From Rubrivivax sp. (GTDB taxonomy: Bacteria; Pseudomonadota; Gammaproteobacteria; Burkholderiales; Burkholderiaceae_C), in NCBI GenBank assembly GCA_020248915.1, contig JADCGP010000014.1, forward strand, positions 1-64,000: a stretch of 64,000 nucleotides of DNA, written 5' to 3'. The translations under genes and the position numbers were made by a program. A model generated the notes under the pieces. The model was not told the DNA's origin. It was given only the letters and a program-made list of their open reading frames with translations, and ran no database searches. Of the stretch, positions 18,222 to 28,013 are shown one piece after another (position 1 is the stretch's first letter; the number at the start of each line of letters is the position of its first letter).

Positions 18222-18580
18222 TTCGCGCCCCCGCCCGCGCCCTGGCGCAGCCGCCCGAGCAGCTGCGAGAACGTCGCCGACGGTCCCGGCGTCGCGGCCG
18301 CGGCCTCCGCGCCGGGCGCCGGTGCGCCCATCGTGTGCAGCGTGCGGATCGACTGCGGGGTGACGCCCAGCACCACCCAGACCCGTTCCTCGCCCTGGCC
18401 GAGTTCGACCGTCACCACGCGCTGCGAGGGCGACAGCGCGAGCACCGCCACCGTCTTCGGGGTGCCGGCGGCCGAGCCCGTCGCGCCGCCCACGAGAGCG
18501 GAGCGCTTCAGCAGCCACAGCACCAGGGGGATCGCCGCCAGCACGACGACGAACCAGAGCATGGAGGTGAAGGGATCCAT
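18218..18580 (-). CDS. fliO: flagellar assembly protein FliO
   Basis: A 120-residue bitopic membrane protein that helps stabilise FliP. One membrane span (about 7-24, LWFVVVLAAIPLVLWLL) is followed by the FliO cytoplasmic domain (VAVLALSPSQRVVTVELGQGEERVWVVLGVTPQSIRTLHTM) and a low-complexity tail. ATG at 18580 is preferred to a GTG two codons upstream. It overlaps fliP by 4 bp. Confidence 0.9.
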   Translation of the reverse strand: MDPFTSMLWFVVVLAAIPLVLWLLKRSALVGGATGSAAGTPKTVAVLALSPSQRVVTVELGQGEERVWVVLGVTPQSIRTLHTMGAPAPGAEAAAATPGPSATFSQLLGRLRQGAGGGAK

Positions 18581-18607
18581 CGGCACGGGGTGTCGGGGCG
18601 GGGCCGG

Positions 18608-19075
18608 TCAGGTGCGGCTCAGCCGCCGCATGCGCTCGCTCGGCGTGACGATGTCGGTCAGCCGGATGCCGAACTTGTCGTTGACGACGACGACCTCGCC
18701 CTGCGCGATCAGGAAACCGTTGACCAGCACGTCCATCGGCTCGCCGGCCAGCGTCTCGAGCTCGACGACCGAGCCCTGCGCGAGCTGCAGGATGTGCTTG
18801 ATCGAGATCCTCGTGCGGCCCAGCTCGACGGTGAGCTGCACCGGGATGTCGAGGATCATGTTGATGTCGTTGCCCGCCGCCGGCGAGCCGACGGCGGTGG
18901 CCGGCCCGAGGTTGGCGAAGCTCGCCGGCGCGACGGACTCGGCCGGGCCGGCGACCTCGCTGGCCACTTCGTTGCCGGCGGGCTTGCTCTCGGCCAGCGC
19001 GGCCGCCCATTCGGCGGCCATCCGGTCCTGCTCGGACATGCCGCCTTCTGCGGCGGCGCCAGCGGGTTCAGACAT
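18608..19075 (-). CDS. fliN: flagellar motor switch protein FliN
   Basis: A 155-residue C-ring protein. The N-terminal ~70 residues are acidic/alanine-rich linker. The SpoA domain occupies about 75-150 (ILDIPVQLTVELGRTRISIKHILQLAQGSVVELE, VLVNGFLIAQGEVVVVNDKFGIRLTDIV). With FliM and FliG it forms the switch that sets rotation direction. ATG at 19075 lies inside the end of fliM (8-bp overlap), so translation is probably coupled. Confidence 0.95.
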   Translation of the reverse strand: MSEPAGAAAEGGMSEQDRMAAEWAAALAESKPAGNEVASEVAGPAESVAPASFANLGPATAVGSPAAGNDINMILDIPVQLTVELGRTRISIKHILQLAQGSVVELETLAGEPMDVLVNGFLIAQGEVVVVNDKFGIRLTDIVTPSERMRRLSRT

Positions 19076-20072
19076 GGTTCTGCTCTCCGAGCCAGCTCGC
19101 ACCGGAGCTGGTGATCATGCGTTCGACCTTGATCGCGTAGCGGTTGTTGCTGGTGCCGTAGTGGCACTCGAGGACGGGCACCCCGTCCACCTTGGCCTGG
19201 ATCAGCGGGTCCAGGTCGAGCTCGATGAAGTCGCCCGGCTTGAACGACAGCAGCTGCTCCACCGTGGCCGGGGCGTGCGCGAGCTCGGCGATCAGGTCGA
19301 CCTCGGCGCTCTGGATCTGCGTCTTCAGCATGTTCACCCAGCGCCGGTCCGGCTCGACGCTGTCACCCTGGATGGTGCTGTACAGCACGTCGCGGATCGG
19401 CTCCAGGGTGCTGTAGGGGATGCACAGGTGGATCGACCCGGAGACCTCGCCGACCTCGAGCGTGAACGTCGTGGCCACGACGATCTCGCTCGGCGTGGCG
19501 ATGTTCGCGAACTGCGGCTGCATCTCCGAGCGGTGGTACTCGAGCTCGATCGGGTAGATGCCGGTCCAGGCCTTGCGGTACTCGGCGGTGATGGTCTCCA
19601 CCAGCCGCAGGATCACGCGCAGCTCGGTGGCGCTGAAGTCGCGGCCCTCGATGCGGGTGTGGAAGCGGCCGACGCCGCCGAACAGCGCGTCGATCACCGC
19701 GAACACCAGGCTCGGGTCGCAGACCACCAGCGCGCTGCCGCGCAGCGGCTTGACGGCGCAGATGTTGAAGTTGGTCGGGACGACGATCTCGCGCAGGAAG
19801 GCGCTGAACTTCTGCACCTTGATGCCGCCGATGGAGACCTCGGGGCTCTTGCGGATGAAGTTGAACAGGCCGACGCGGATGTTGCGCGCGAAGCGCTCGT
19901 TGATGACCTCCATCGTCGGCATGCGCCCGCGGACGATCCGCTCCTGGCTGCCGAGGTCGTACTCGCGCACGCCCGAGCTCGGGGTGTCCTCCTGCTCGAG
20001 CTTCTGGCTCTCGCCGGTGATGCCCTGCAGCAGGGCATCGACTTCGTCCTGGCTGAGGATCTGCTGGTTCAT
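19068..20072 (-). CDS. fliM: flagellar motor switch protein FliM
   Basis: A 334-residue C-ring protein. The N-terminal peptide LSQDEVDALLQGI (4-16) is the CheY-P docking site, so chemotactic switching is expected. The CheC-like middle domain is at about 50-230 (LFNFIRKSPEVSIGGIKVQKFSAFLREIVVPTNFN). The C-terminal SpoA domain binds FliN. It starts at ATG 20072, 58 bp after fliL. Confidence 0.96.
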   Translation of the reverse strand: MNQQILSQDEVDALLQGITGESQKLEQEDTPSSGVREYDLGSQERIVRGRMPTMEVINERFARNIRVGLFNFIRKSPEVSIGGIKVQKFSAFLREIVVPTNFNICAVKPLRGSALVVCDPSLVFAVIDALFGGVGRFHTRIEGRDFSATELRVILRLVETITAEYRKAWTGIYPIELEYHRSEMQPQFANIATPSEIVVATTFTLEVGEVSGSIHLCIPYSTLEPIRDVLYSTIQGDSVEPDRRWVNMLKTQIQSAEVDLIAELAHAPATVEQLLSFKPGDFIELDLDPLIQAKVDGVPVLECHYGTSNNRYAIKVERMITSSGASWLGEQNHV

Positions 20073-20130
20073 GTCGAGGGGGCCGGGCCAGCGGCGCCTG
20101 CCAACGGGTTCGCTGCGCTCGGAGCAGGGC

Positions 20131-20721
20131 TCACTGGATGATGAAGCTCGAGAAGTGCACCGCCTGGATCGGCAGCGCCGCCTCCGGGTCGCGCTGCTTG
20201 CGCCCCGGCTCGGCGGGCGCGTCCGCGCGCGGCACGGGGTGGCCGAGTGCGCGCGAGGTCTCGCGGCGCACCTCGTTGGCCAGCCGGTCCTTGCCCTGGC
20301 GGTCCATCAGCTCGGCAGCCGTCTTGTCGGCGATGGCCATCAGGATGTTGTTGCGGATCACCGGCATGAACAGCTTGATCTGCTCGGCCACCTTCGGGTC
20401 CTCGATCTGCAGCGTGATGCCGACCTGCGCGTAGCGCTCGGCCTCGCGGTCGGCCAGGTTCACGGTGAACATGTCCAGCGGCACGAACTGCGGCGTGGCC
20501 TCGGTGCCCTTGGAGCGGGAGCGCGCCTTGGCGGGGGGCTGCCCGCCTTCCTCCTCGGCGCCGGCCTCGACGGCGGCGTCGGCGGCCTTCTTCTTGAGCA
20601 GGTACACCGTGGCGCCGCCGCCCAGGGCGAGCACCAGGCCGACCACCCCGAGAATCAGGTACAGCTTCTTGCGGCCAGGCTTGGCAGCGGGCTCGGCATC
20701 GGTGGCGGTGGCGGTGGACAT
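20131..20721 (-). CDS. fliL: flagellar basal body-associated protein FliL
   Basis: A 196-residue inner-membrane protein with a short cytoplasmic N terminus, one membrane span (about 21-42, LYLILGVVGLVLALGGGATVYLL) and a periplasmic FliL domain (FVPLDMFTVNLADREAERYAQVGITLQI). FliL supports stator engagement and torque. The C terminus is longer than usual and ends in HFSSFIIQ. ATG at 20721 was chosen over an upstream GTG whose extra residues are Arg/Pro-rich. It begins the fliL-fliR segment after a 285-bp gap. Confidence 0.92.
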   Translation of the reverse strand: MSTATATDAEPAAKPGRKKLYLILGVVGLVLALGGGATVYLLKKKAADAAVEAGAEEEGGQPPAKARSRSKGTEATPQFVPLDMFTVNLADREAERYAQVGITLQIEDPKVAEQIKLFMPVIRNNILMAIADKTAAELMDRQGKDRLANEVRRETSRALGHPVPRADAPAEPGRKQRDPEAALPIQAVHFSSFIIQ

Positions 20722-20775
20722 CGTGGCTCCGGAAGGTCGGGGCGGGACCGCTGCCGTGCGGGCGGCACGCGGTTC

Positions 20776-20802
20776 ACGGCGGCGTTGCGGACGGATTCTT
20801 GA
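20776..20802 (-). promoter_or_regulatory. weak sigma-28-like promoter upstream of fliL
   Basis: On the minus strand TCAA and GCCGCCGT are separated by 15 bp. The -35 and the first half of the -10 (GCCG) fit the promoters seen before fliS and fliD; the second half does not. The sequence CTCAAGAAT is shared with the fliF upstream region. Confidence 0.35.
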
Positions 20803-21006
20803 GGCCGGCACCCGCCCCCGATGCGCCGATAAGGGGCCCGATTCGACCGCTGTCGGCGCTGCACGCCGCCGCGTGGCTCACCCGGCGCCCGGGCCCCGGT
20901 GCAAGGCGCCGGTCCGGGCGGTCGTCGGCCGCGCCAGTCCGGGCGTGGCGCGGCCCGGGTCCGGCCCGGGGCCTGGCTCGGCTTCCCCGCGCCGCCGCGG
21001 GCGCGC

Positions 21007-22362
21007 TCAGGCCACGAGGTCGACGACGCCGCGGCGGCGCAGCGGCGCCATGTCGACCGCCGCGGGCCCGGCGCCCGGCGCGGCCGGCGCACTGCCGTCG
21101 CGCCGCGTGTCGTCGGGCGCCGGGCCCGGGCCGCGATCCTGGCGCGGCTGCTCGAACACGCCGCCGCCGCTGAGCGTGAAGCCGGCTTCGCGCAGCGCAC
21201 CTGCCAGCACCGGCAGCGCCTGCTCCAGTGCCTGGCGCGTGGGTGCCTGCTCGGCCGCGAGGTGCAGCTGCGCGGCCGTGCCGTCCAGTGCCAGCTGCAC
21301 CGTCACCGGGCCCAGCTCGGCGGGGTTCAGCTGCAGCCGCGCGGCCTGGATGCCGTCGCGGACCAGCACGCTGATCTGCACGCCGACGGCCGCGGCGAAG
21401 TCGGGTCGCCCGGGGCCGGTGGACAGGTGCATCTCGTGGGGCAGCGCCGCCGCGTCGGCCGGCGATGCGGTGCCCGGAGTCGATGCCTGCACGGCCTGGA
21501 GGCCGACGGGCGGCGCCGAAGACGTCACGGGCCCCGGCGCTGCGGTGCCGGTCGGCGCGCCTGCGGCGGCGGCTGCGGCATCGGCGGCGAAGGCGCCGCT
21601 GGCCGTGCTGGCCATGCCGGCGGCGCCGGCGGTTCCGCTGCGCTCGGTCGCCGCGTCGCCCCGGGGCTCGATGCCGGCGCGGCCGGGCAGGGCGTCGGCG
21701 GCCCCGCGCTCCGTGCCGGCGCGGGCCGCCGCAGCACGTGCGCCGCCGCGCAGCAGCTCGGCCGGCGTGGTGCGCGGCGACATCCCGGGCATGACATCGC
21801 CGGCACCAGCAGGATCGGTGCCGCCGGGCACCCGGGCGCGGGCGGCGGCATCGGTGGCCGCGAGCCCGGCCGCGTCGTCGGCGAGCCCGGCGGGCGGGCG
21901 CGCTGCGCCGCGCCGGGCCGTTGGGCCTTCGGCGGGGTCGGCCGTCTCCGCAAGGGCGGCAGCGTCTACCGGGCCGGAGCTGCCGGCGCTGGCGTCGGCG
22001 TTGCCGGCGCGTGCCGGCCGGTTGCCAGCCGCGGCCGCGCCGCCGTTGCCTGCCGTGCCGCCAGGCGCGGTGCCTGTCGCGCTGCCTGTTGCGCTGCCTG
22101 TCGCGCGGCCGCGCGCGGCCTGCGTCGCGGACGACGACTCGCGCCGCGGGACCGCGTCTGCCTCGTCGGAGGCCTGACCGGCCTCGCCGCCCGGCTTGGA
22201 GCCGCCTTCGCGGCGGGGCCCGGCGTTCTCGCGCGCCCGACCCAGCGCACGGCGGAACTCGTCGGCCGACGGCGACGGTGCTGCCCCGTCGGGGCCCGCG
22301 CCGGCCGGTGCCGGCGACCCGAGGGAGGAGGGCGTGGCGGGGATCAGGGGCAGTGTGTTCAT
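21007..22362 (-). CDS. fliK: flagellar hook-length control protein FliK
   Basis: A 451-residue exported ruler protein that also switches export specificity. The N-terminal ~300 residues are disordered and Ala/Gly/Pro/Thr-rich, with short TGSATGSATG repeats, as usual for FliK rulers. The conserved C-terminal domain is at about 310-415 (QISVLVRDGIQAARLQLNPAELGPVTVQLALDGTAAQLHLAAE). It follows fliJ by 55 bp and precedes the gap before fliL. Confidence 0.9.
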   Translation of the reverse strand: MNTLPLIPATPSSLGSPAPAGAGPDGAAPSPSADEFRRALGRARENAGPRREGGSKPGGEAGQASDEADAVPRRESSSATQAARGRATGSATGSATGTAPGGTAGNGGAAAAGNRPARAGNADASAGSSGPVDAAALAETADPAEGPTARRGAARPPAGLADDAAGLAATDAAARARVPGGTDPAGAGDVMPGMSPRTTPAELLRGGARAAAARAGTERGAADALPGRAGIEPRGDAATERSGTAGAAGMASTASGAFAADAAAAAAGAPTGTAAPGPVTSSAPPVGLQAVQASTPGTASPADAAALPHEMHLSTGPGRPDFAAAVGVQISVLVRDGIQAARLQLNPAELGPVTVQLALDGTAAQLHLAAEQAPTRQALEQALPVLAGALREAGFTLSGGGVFEQPRQDRGPGPAPDDTRRDGSAPAAPGAGPAAVDMAPLRRRGVVDLVA

Positions 22363-22417
22363 CGTGGGGCGGGGTGGGCGGGCGCGGTGCGCAGGGCGAT
22401 GGGACGTTCGCGCGCTC

Positions 22418-22882
22418 TCAGAGATCGGCTGGCGCGGTGTCGGCGCTGGCCCAGGCGCGATGCACGGCGGCCTCGTCGTGGCGGCGCTGCTCGAGGCGGC
22501 CGTCGTGCTGCCGGCGCTGCGCGACGCGACGCTCGATCAGCTTGCCGACGGCGGCCGCGCGCATCTCGCGCTCGACCAGCTGGGCGCGCGCCGCCTCGCA
22601 CTCCTGCTCGGCGGCATCGAGCTGCGCGCGCTGCTGGTCGATGGCCTGGTCGAGCCGGGCCATGAAGTCGCGGTGGCAACGCACCAGCTCGATGCTGGCG
22701 CCGCGCTCCCCGAGCGCCGGCGCGCGGCGGCGGTAGTCGTCGCGGTAGCAGCGCAGCTGCTCGGCCTGCTGCTGCAGGCGCCGCGCGGTGTCGGTGGCCT
22801 GCAGCAGCCGCAGGCGGGCGGCGTCGCGCGCCGTCTCCGACTGCTCGAGCAGCTGCAGCAGCGGGCCGTCGTCGTTGCGCAT
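22418..22882 (-). CDS. fliJ: flagellar export protein FliJ
   Basis: A 154-residue soluble coiled-coil stalk of the FliHIJ export ATPase complex. Almost the whole length is Arg/Glu/Gln-rich helix (RLRLLQATDTARRLQQQAEQLRCYRDDYRRR; QQRAQLDAAEQECEAARAQLVEREMRAAAVGKLIERR). The ATG at 22882 lies 14 bp after the fliI stop. Long frames in the other registers through this region are artefacts of high GC. Confidence 0.92.
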   Translation of the reverse strand: MRNDDGPLLQLLEQSETARDAARLRLLQATDTARRLQQQAEQLRCYRDDYRRRAPALGERGASIELVRCHRDFMARLDQAIDQQRAQLDAAEQECEAARAQLVEREMRAAAVGKLIERRVAQRRQHDGRLEQRRHDEAAVHRAWASADTAPADL

Positions 22883-22896
22883 CGTTCCGTGTCCGC

Positions 22897-24345
22897 TCAG
22901 GCGCCGCCGCCCTGGGCGGCCAGCGCCGCAAGAGCGCCGCGGCTCGGGTCGAGCTCGGCCCGCTCGTGCATGTCCTGCTGCAGGTAGGCGTGGATCTGCG
23001 GGCCCAGGCGCACGGCAAGGTCGAGCTCGGCATCGTGCCCCGGCTGGTAGGCGCCGAGCTGGATCAGGTCGCGCGCCTTGTTCAGGCGGGCCAGCCACTG
23101 GCGCAGCCGGCGCGCGGCGCGCTGCTGCCCGCTCGGCGTGACGGCCGTCATCACGCGCGAGATCGAGCGCTCGACGTCGATGGCCGGGTAGTGTCCGCTC
23201 TCGGCCAGCTCGCGCGATAGCACGATGTGGCCGTCGAGGATGCCGCGCGCAGCGTCGGCGATCGGGTCCTGCGGGTCGTCGCCCTCGCTCAGCACCGTGT
23301 AGAACGCGGTGATCGAGCCGTGCCCGTGCAGCCCGTTGCCGCTGCGCTCCACCAGCTGCGGCAGCCGCGCGAACACGCTCGGGGGGTAGCCCTTGGTGGC
23401 CGGCGGCTCGCCGATGGCCAGCGCGATCTCGCGCTGCGCCATCGCGTAGCGCGTCAGGCTGTCCATCAGCAGCAGCACGTGGCGGCCACGGTCGCGGAAG
23501 TGCTCGGCGATCGCGGTGGCGTAGCTCGCGCCCTGCATCCGCAGCAGCGGCGGCGCGTCGGCCGGCGCGGCCACGACAACGCTGCGCGCGCGACCTTCCG
23601 TGCCGAGGATGTCCTCGATGAACTCCTTGACCTCGCGCCCGCGCTCGCCGATCAGGCCGACGACGATGACGTCGGCCGCGGTGTAGCGCGCCATCATCCC
23701 CAGCAGCACGCTCTTGCCGACGCCGGTGCCGGCGAACAGGCCCAGGCGCTGCCCGCGCCCCACCGTCAGCAGGCCGTTGATCGCGCGCACGCCGGTGTCC
23801 AGCGCCTCGCGCACCGGCGCGCGGTCCATCGCGTTGATCGGCCGCCGCACCATCGGCTGGTCGCTCACGGCCTCGAGCGGGCCGAGGCGGTCCAGCGGCC
23901 GGCCCTGCGCGTCGACGACGCGTCCGAGCAGGCCCTGACCCATCGGCAGGTGCAGCCCGCGGTCCTCGCTGCGGCGCCAGGGGTGGTTGTCGCGCCCCAT
24001 CCGAGGCCGCACGGGCGGCGCCGGCCGCGGCACCACGCGGGCGCCGCCCGCCAGGCCATGCAGCTCGCCGGTGGGCATCAGGAAGCAGCGGTCGCCGTTG
24101 AAGCCCACCACCTCGGCCTGCACCGGCGGCGCGTCGGTCGGGCCGGGCGGGTGCACGTCGCACACGCTGCCCACCGGCACGCGGACGCCGGCGGCCTCGA
24201 GCACGAGCCCGGTCACCCGGCGCAGCGTGCCCACGGTCTCCAGCGGGGCCGGCATCGCCGTCAGGCGCTCGAGGTCGCCGAGCCAGCGCGCCCAGCGCTC
24301 GCCGCGGTCCTGCAGCCGCTCGTGCAGCGGGGTCGTGCCTTGCAT
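22897..24345 (-). CDS. fliI: flagellum-specific ATPase FliI
   Basis: A 482-residue F1-type ATPase that energises substrate release at the export gate. The Walker A loop is GTGVGKS in [19 protein letters not shown]; Walker B is [13 protein letters not shown]. The N-terminal beta-barrel and C-terminal helical domains are present. ATG at 24345 ([11 protein letters not shown]) was chosen: it lies 11 bp after fliH and gives the usual length. An upstream ATG at 24387 would overlap fliH. Confidence 0.95.
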   Translation of the reverse strand: MQGTTPLHERLQDRGERWARWLGDLERLTAMPAPLETVGTLRRVTGLVLEAAGVRVPVGSVCDVHPPGPTDAPPVQAEVVGFNGDRCFLMPTGELHGLAGGARVVPRPAPPVRPRMGRDNHPWRRSEDRGLHLPMGQGLLGRVVDAQGRPLDRLGPLEAVSDQPMVRRPINAMDRAPVREALDTGVRAINGLLTVGRGQRLGLFAGTGVGKSVLLGMMARYTAADVIVVGLIGERGREVKEFIEDILGTEGRARSVVVAAPADAPPLLRMQGASYATAIAEHFRDRGRHVLLLMDSLTRYAMAQREIALAIGEPPATKGYPPSVFARLPQLVERSGNGLHGHGSITAFYTVLSEGDDPQDPIADAARGILDGHIVLSRELAESGHYPAIDVERSISRVMTAVTPSGQQRAARRLRQWLARLNKARDLIQLGAYQPGHDAELDLAVRLGPQIHAYLQQDMHERAELDPSRGALAALAAQGGGA

Positions 24346-24355
24346 GGGTGCGTGT

Positions 24356-25117
24356 TCAGGGGGCGGCGTCGGCCGCCCAGGGTTCATTGCTGCCCAGCGT
24401 GGCCACCGCCTGTGCCCAGCGGCTCTCGATGCTGGCGTCCACGCTGCCGGCGTCGCTGTCCACGCGCACGCCGCCGCGCGCCATCGACTCGTCGGCCACC
24501 AGCCGCGCACTGCGCGCCGCCAGCGCTTCCTCTGCGCCCTCGGCGATCAGGGGCAGATCGGCCGGGTGCGCGTGCACGGTGATGTGGCGTGCGCTCAGCA
24601 TCATCGCCTGCACGGCGTCGGCGGCCACGCGCGCCACCAGTTCGGGCCGCGTGGCCAGTTCCTGCCGCACGACCTGCTGCGCCAGCTGCACCGCGGCGCG
24701 CGCCAACGAGTCGGCGATCCGTCCTTCGAGCTCGGACATCTGACGGTCGAACGCGTCGAGCAGCTGCCCGATCTGGGCCGTGGCCTGGGCCGCGAAGTGC
24801 TGCTTGAAGCCTTCGAGGGCCGCCAGGCCGTCGCGGTAGCCTTCCTGATAGCCGGCCTGGCGCAGGGCCTGGCGCTCGGCGGCCAGCCGCTGGCGCGCCT
24901 CCTCGCTGCCGGGCTCGGCCTCGGCCGCGGCCTGCATTGCACTGCCCGCGGTGCCGGCGAATCCGGCAGCCGCGCCAGCGCCGAGGCCGCCGAACGTGCT
25001 CGGCTTCCAGCTGGCGACCTCGCCGAGCTCCTCGCGCGGGATGAAGCGCGTGTACGGGGTGCCGCCCTTGCTGCCCTGCGGCGGCGGCACGTTGCGGATC
25101 GGCCGGCCGCCGCTCAT
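24356..25117 (-). CDS. fliH: flagellar assembly protein FliH
   Basis: A 253-residue negative regulator and anchor of FliI. The N terminus contains [18 protein letters not shown], the conserved FliH start region. A Gln/Glu/Ala-rich helical middle (about 85-135) precedes the V-ATPase-E-like C-terminal domain ([29 protein letters not shown]). It overlaps fliG by 4 bp (ATGA). Confidence 0.93.
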   Translation of the reverse strand: MSGGRPIRNVPPPQGSKGGTPYTRFIPREELGEVASWKPSTFGGLGAGAAAGFAGTAGSAMQAAAEAEPGSEEARQRLAAERQALRQAGYQEGYRDGLAALEGFKQHFAAQATAQIGQLLDAFDRQMSELEGRIADSLARAAVQLAQQVVRQELATRPELVARVAADAVQAMMLSARHITVHAHPADLPLIAEGAEEALAARSARLVADESMARGGVRVDSDAGSVDASIESRWAQAVATLGSNEPWAADAAP

Positions 25118-26136
25118 ACGAACTGCTCGTCGCCGCCGCCGGCCACGACGATCTGCCCCTCGTCGATCAGGCGGCGGACGACCTTCAGCATCTCCTTCTG
25201 CTCGGCCTCGACCTCGGACAGCCGCACCGGGCCGCGCGACTCGAGGTCCTCGCGCAGCGTCTCGGCGGCGCGCGTCGACATGTTGGCGAAGACCTTCTCG
25301 CGCAGCGTCGGCGTGGCGCCCTTCAGCGCGATGACGAGGCTCTCGGTCTGCACCTCCTTCAGCAGGGCCTGCATGCCCTTGTCGTCGATCTTCTCGACGT
25401 CGTCGAAGGTGAACATGTTGTCCATGATCTTCTGTGCGAGCTCGTTGTCGGCCTCGCGCACGTAGTCGAGCACCGAGGTTTCCAGCGAGCTGCCGAGCAT
25501 GTTCAGGATCTCGGCGGCCGTCTTGACGCCGCCCAGCGAACTCTTCTTGCCGCGGTCACTGCCCGCCAGCACCTTGCTCATCACCTCGTACATGTCCTTC
25601 AGCGCCGCGGGCTGGATGCCGTCCAGCGTGGCGATGCGGATCATCACCTCGTTGCGCTGTCGCTCGTTGAAGGCCTTCAGCACCTCGGCGGCCTGGTCGA
25701 ACTCGAGGTGCACGACGATCGCCGCGACGATCTGCGGGTGCTCGTTGCGCAGCAGCTCGGCCACCGAGGCCGGCTCCATCCAGTTCAGGCTCTCGATGCC
25801 GGTCAGGTCGCTGCCCTGAAGGATGCGGTCGATGACCAGGTTCGCCTTGTCGTCGCCCAGCGCCAGCCGCAGCACGTTCTTGACGTACTCGTCGCTGTTG
25901 GACACCAGCGTGCTCTGGCTCGCGGCCTTGGTGGCGAAGGCGTCGATCACGCGGTCGATGCGCTCGCGCGGCACCGCCTTCATCTTCGCGATGGTCTCGC
26001 CCAGGCGCTGCACCTCCTTGGGGGCGAGGTGCTTGAAGATGCCCGCGGCCTCCTCCTCGCCGAGGCTCATCAGCAGGATGGCCGCGTTCTCGAGGCCTTC
26101 CTCGCTCATCGCGCCGTTCGTGCCGGGCGCTCCCAT
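25114..26136 (-). CDS. fliG: flagellar motor switch protein FliG
   Basis: A 340-residue C-ring protein contacting the stator and FliF. The N-terminal domain starts SEEGLENAAILLMSLGEEEAAGIFKHL. The middle-domain motif EHPQIVAAIVVHL is near 130. The C-terminal torque helix contains alternating charges (LREDLESRGPVRLSEVEAEQKEM). Two starts are possible: ATG at 26136, directly abutting the fliF stop, or ATG at 26109 (MSEEGLENAA), which matches homologues better. Confidence 0.95.
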   Translation of the reverse strand: MGAPGTNGAMSEEGLENAAILLMSLGEEEAAGIFKHLAPKEVQRLGETIAKMKAVPRERIDRVIDAFATKAASQSTLVSNSDEYVKNVLRLALGDDKANLVIDRILQGSDLTGIESLNWMEPASVAELLRNEHPQIVAAIVVHLEFDQAAEVLKAFNERQRNEVMIRIATLDGIQPAALKDMYEVMSKVLAGSDRGKKSSLGGVKTAAEILNMLGSSLETSVLDYVREADNELAQKIMDNMFTFDDVEKIDDKGMQALLKEVQTESLVIALKGATPTLREKVFANMSTRAAETLREDLESRGPVRLSEVEAEQKEMLKVVRRLIDEGQIVVAGGGDEQFV

Positions 26137-27840
26137 TCAAGTCCCCTCGCCGCTGACCCAGCCGCGGACGATCTCGGCCACGGCCTGCGGGTTCTGCTTG
26201 GCCAGGGCGCGGGCGGCCGCCAGGCGCGCGTCGTCCCGGGGCGCTTCGAGCTGCGGCAGCGCCGTCGGGGGCGGCGTCGGCGGGCCGTCGTCGACGACCT
26301 CGCTCAGCTGCGTGCCGGGCGGTGCCGGCTGCGGCGCGAGCAGCGGCTTGAGCGCCGGCCGCAGCAGGGCGAAGACGATCAGCACCGCCACCAGGGCCAG
26401 CGCAGCCGGCGCCGCGGCGCTGCGCACCAGGTCCTGCAGCCAGGGCTGCTGCCACAGCGGGGTCGGCTCGACCTTGGGCGCCGGCTCGGCGCGGAACGGG
26501 GCGTTGATGACGCGCACCACGTCGCCGCGCTCGGCGTTGAATCCGATCGCCTGCTGCACCAGGGTCGTGAGCTGCTCGAGCTCCTTCTCGGGCAGCGGTG
26601 CGCTGTTGCTCTTGCCTTTTGCGTCGATGTTCGTGCGGTGGTTGACCACGACCGCGGCCGACAGCCGCCGCACCGTGCCCACGGCATTGCGCGTGACGGT
26701 GGTCGTCTTGTCGACCTCGTAGCGGGTGGCGCCCTCGCGGCGCGAGCTGCCGGCCGTGGCGCCGGCGCCCTGCAGCGCCTGCGCCTGCCCGTTGATGGGC
26801 GCGGTGGCGGGCACAGGGGGCTGGTTCGTCGTCGCGCCGGGCACCCCTGCCGGCGTGGCCGAGCCGGGCTGGGTGCTCTCCTCGGTGCGCTGCTCGCGCA
26901 CCGCGGCGCGCGCGTCGGCGCCCTGGTTCGGGCCGAACACCTCCGCAGTCTGCATGACCTGCGAGAAGTCGATGTCGGCGCTGACGCTGGCGCGCAGGTT
27001 GTCGCGCCCCACCACCGGCTCCAGCAGGGCCATCACGCGCTGCAGGTGGGCGGCCTCGATGTCGCGGCGGAACTGCAGCTGCTGGGAGTCCAGGCCGTCG
27101 GCCTCGGCGTCGCCGCTGCTGGACAGCAGCGTGCCGCTGCCGTCGATGACGCTGACGGCCTTGGGGCTGAGCTCGGGGACGCTGCTGCTGACGAGGTGCA
27201 CGATGCCGGCGATCTGGGCGCGCTCGAGTGTCCGGCCCGGGTGCAGGCTGAGCACGACGCTGGCGCTGGGTTTCTGCTGCTCGCGGAAGAAGCCGTTCAT
27301 CTGCGGCAGCGCCAGGTGGACGCGGGCGCTCTGCACGGACTGCAGCGACTGGATCGTGCGCGTGAGTTCGCCCTCGATGGCGCGCTGCACGTTCATCCGC
27401 TCCTGTCCCTGGGTCTGGCCGAACGGGCTCTTGTCGAGCAGCTCGTAGCCCGGCGCGTGGGTGCCACCGGCACCGCCCGCGGGCAGACCGGCCGCCGCCA
27501 GCTTCATGCGCAGCTCGTGCACGCGCGAGGCAGGCACCAGGATCGTGGCGCCGCCCTCGGCGAAGCGGTACGGCACGTTCATCTGCGTCAGCCGCTCGAT
27601 GACCTGGCCGCCGTCCTTCTCGGACAGCGTGCCGAACAGGGCCCGGTACTCGCCCTCGCGCACGGTGCCCGCCAGCGCGGCCAGCACCGCCAGCAGCGCG
27701 AGCACGGCGACGACGGCCATCAGCTGCGTGCGGCCGGGCAGGGCGTTCCAGCGCGCCGCCAGCCCGCCCTCGGGCTTGCCGGCGGCAGGGTCGGCCAGAA
27801 GGGCCGGCGGGGTGGCGTTGGCGGCGACGATGTCGGGCAT
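26137..27840 (-). CDS. fliF: flagellar MS-ring protein FliF
   Basis: A 567-residue inner-membrane protein that forms the MS-ring. Membrane spans lie at about 40-60 (AVVAVLALLAVLAALAGTV) and 445-465 (PAALALVAVLIVFALL). The periplasmic ring-building motifs are present (RVHELRMKLAAAGLP, ELTRTIQSLQSVQSARVHLALP). The cytoplasmic tail that binds FliG follows. It begins the fliFGHIJK run and is divergent from fliE. Confidence 0.96.
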   Translation of the reverse strand: MPDIVAANATPPALLADPAAGKPEGGLAARWNALPGRTQLMAVVAVLALLAVLAALAGTVREGEYRALFGTLSEKDGGQVIERLTQMNVPYRFAEGGATILVPASRVHELRMKLAAAGLPAGGAGGTHAPGYELLDKSPFGQTQGQERMNVQRAIEGELTRTIQSLQSVQSARVHLALPQMNGFFREQQKPSASVVLSLHPGRTLERAQIAGIVHLVSSSVPELSPKAVSVIDGSGTLLSSSGDAEADGLDSQQLQFRRDIEAAHLQRVMALLEPVVGRDNLRASVSADIDFSQVMQTAEVFGPNQGADARAAVREQRTEESTQPGSATPAGVPGATTNQPPVPATAPINGQAQALQGAGATAGSSRREGATRYEVDKTTTVTRNAVGTVRRLSAAVVVNHRTNIDAKGKSNSAPLPEKELEQLTTLVQQAIGFNAERGDVVRVINAPFRAEPAPKVEPTPLWQQPWLQDLVRSAAAPAALALVAVLIVFALLRPALKPLLAPQPAPPGTQLSEVVDDGPPTPPPTALPQLEAPRDDARLAAARALAKQNPQAVAEIVRGWVSGEGT

Positions 27841-27880
27841 GGTGTGTCGGTGACGAGGCGTCCGGAGCGTGGCGGGGGTG

Positions 27881-27907
27881 CGCTCGTCCGGGTCGGGGCA
27901 TTCTTGA
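27881..27907 (-). promoter_or_regulatory. weak sigma-28-like promoter upstream of fliF
   Basis: TCAA, 15 bp, then GACGAGCG on the minus strand, 40 bp before fliF. The CTCAAGAAT block is shared with the fliL upstream region, but the -10 match is poor, so another class of promoter is possible. Confidence 0.3.
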
Positions 27908-28013
27908 GGGCGCCCGGCACCGGCATTGGGGCGAGAAGCCCGCCAAAGGCTCGGCTGTTCGCTCCTTCTCGCTGCCGGGCCGGCGCCTAAAGTGCCGGAT
28001 CCCCGAGGCCGCC

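Noticed and set aside
27841..28013. Sigma-54 promoter between fliF and fliE
   Set aside because: The nearest match (CGGCAC-N5-TTGGG) lacks the essential GC of the -12 element.
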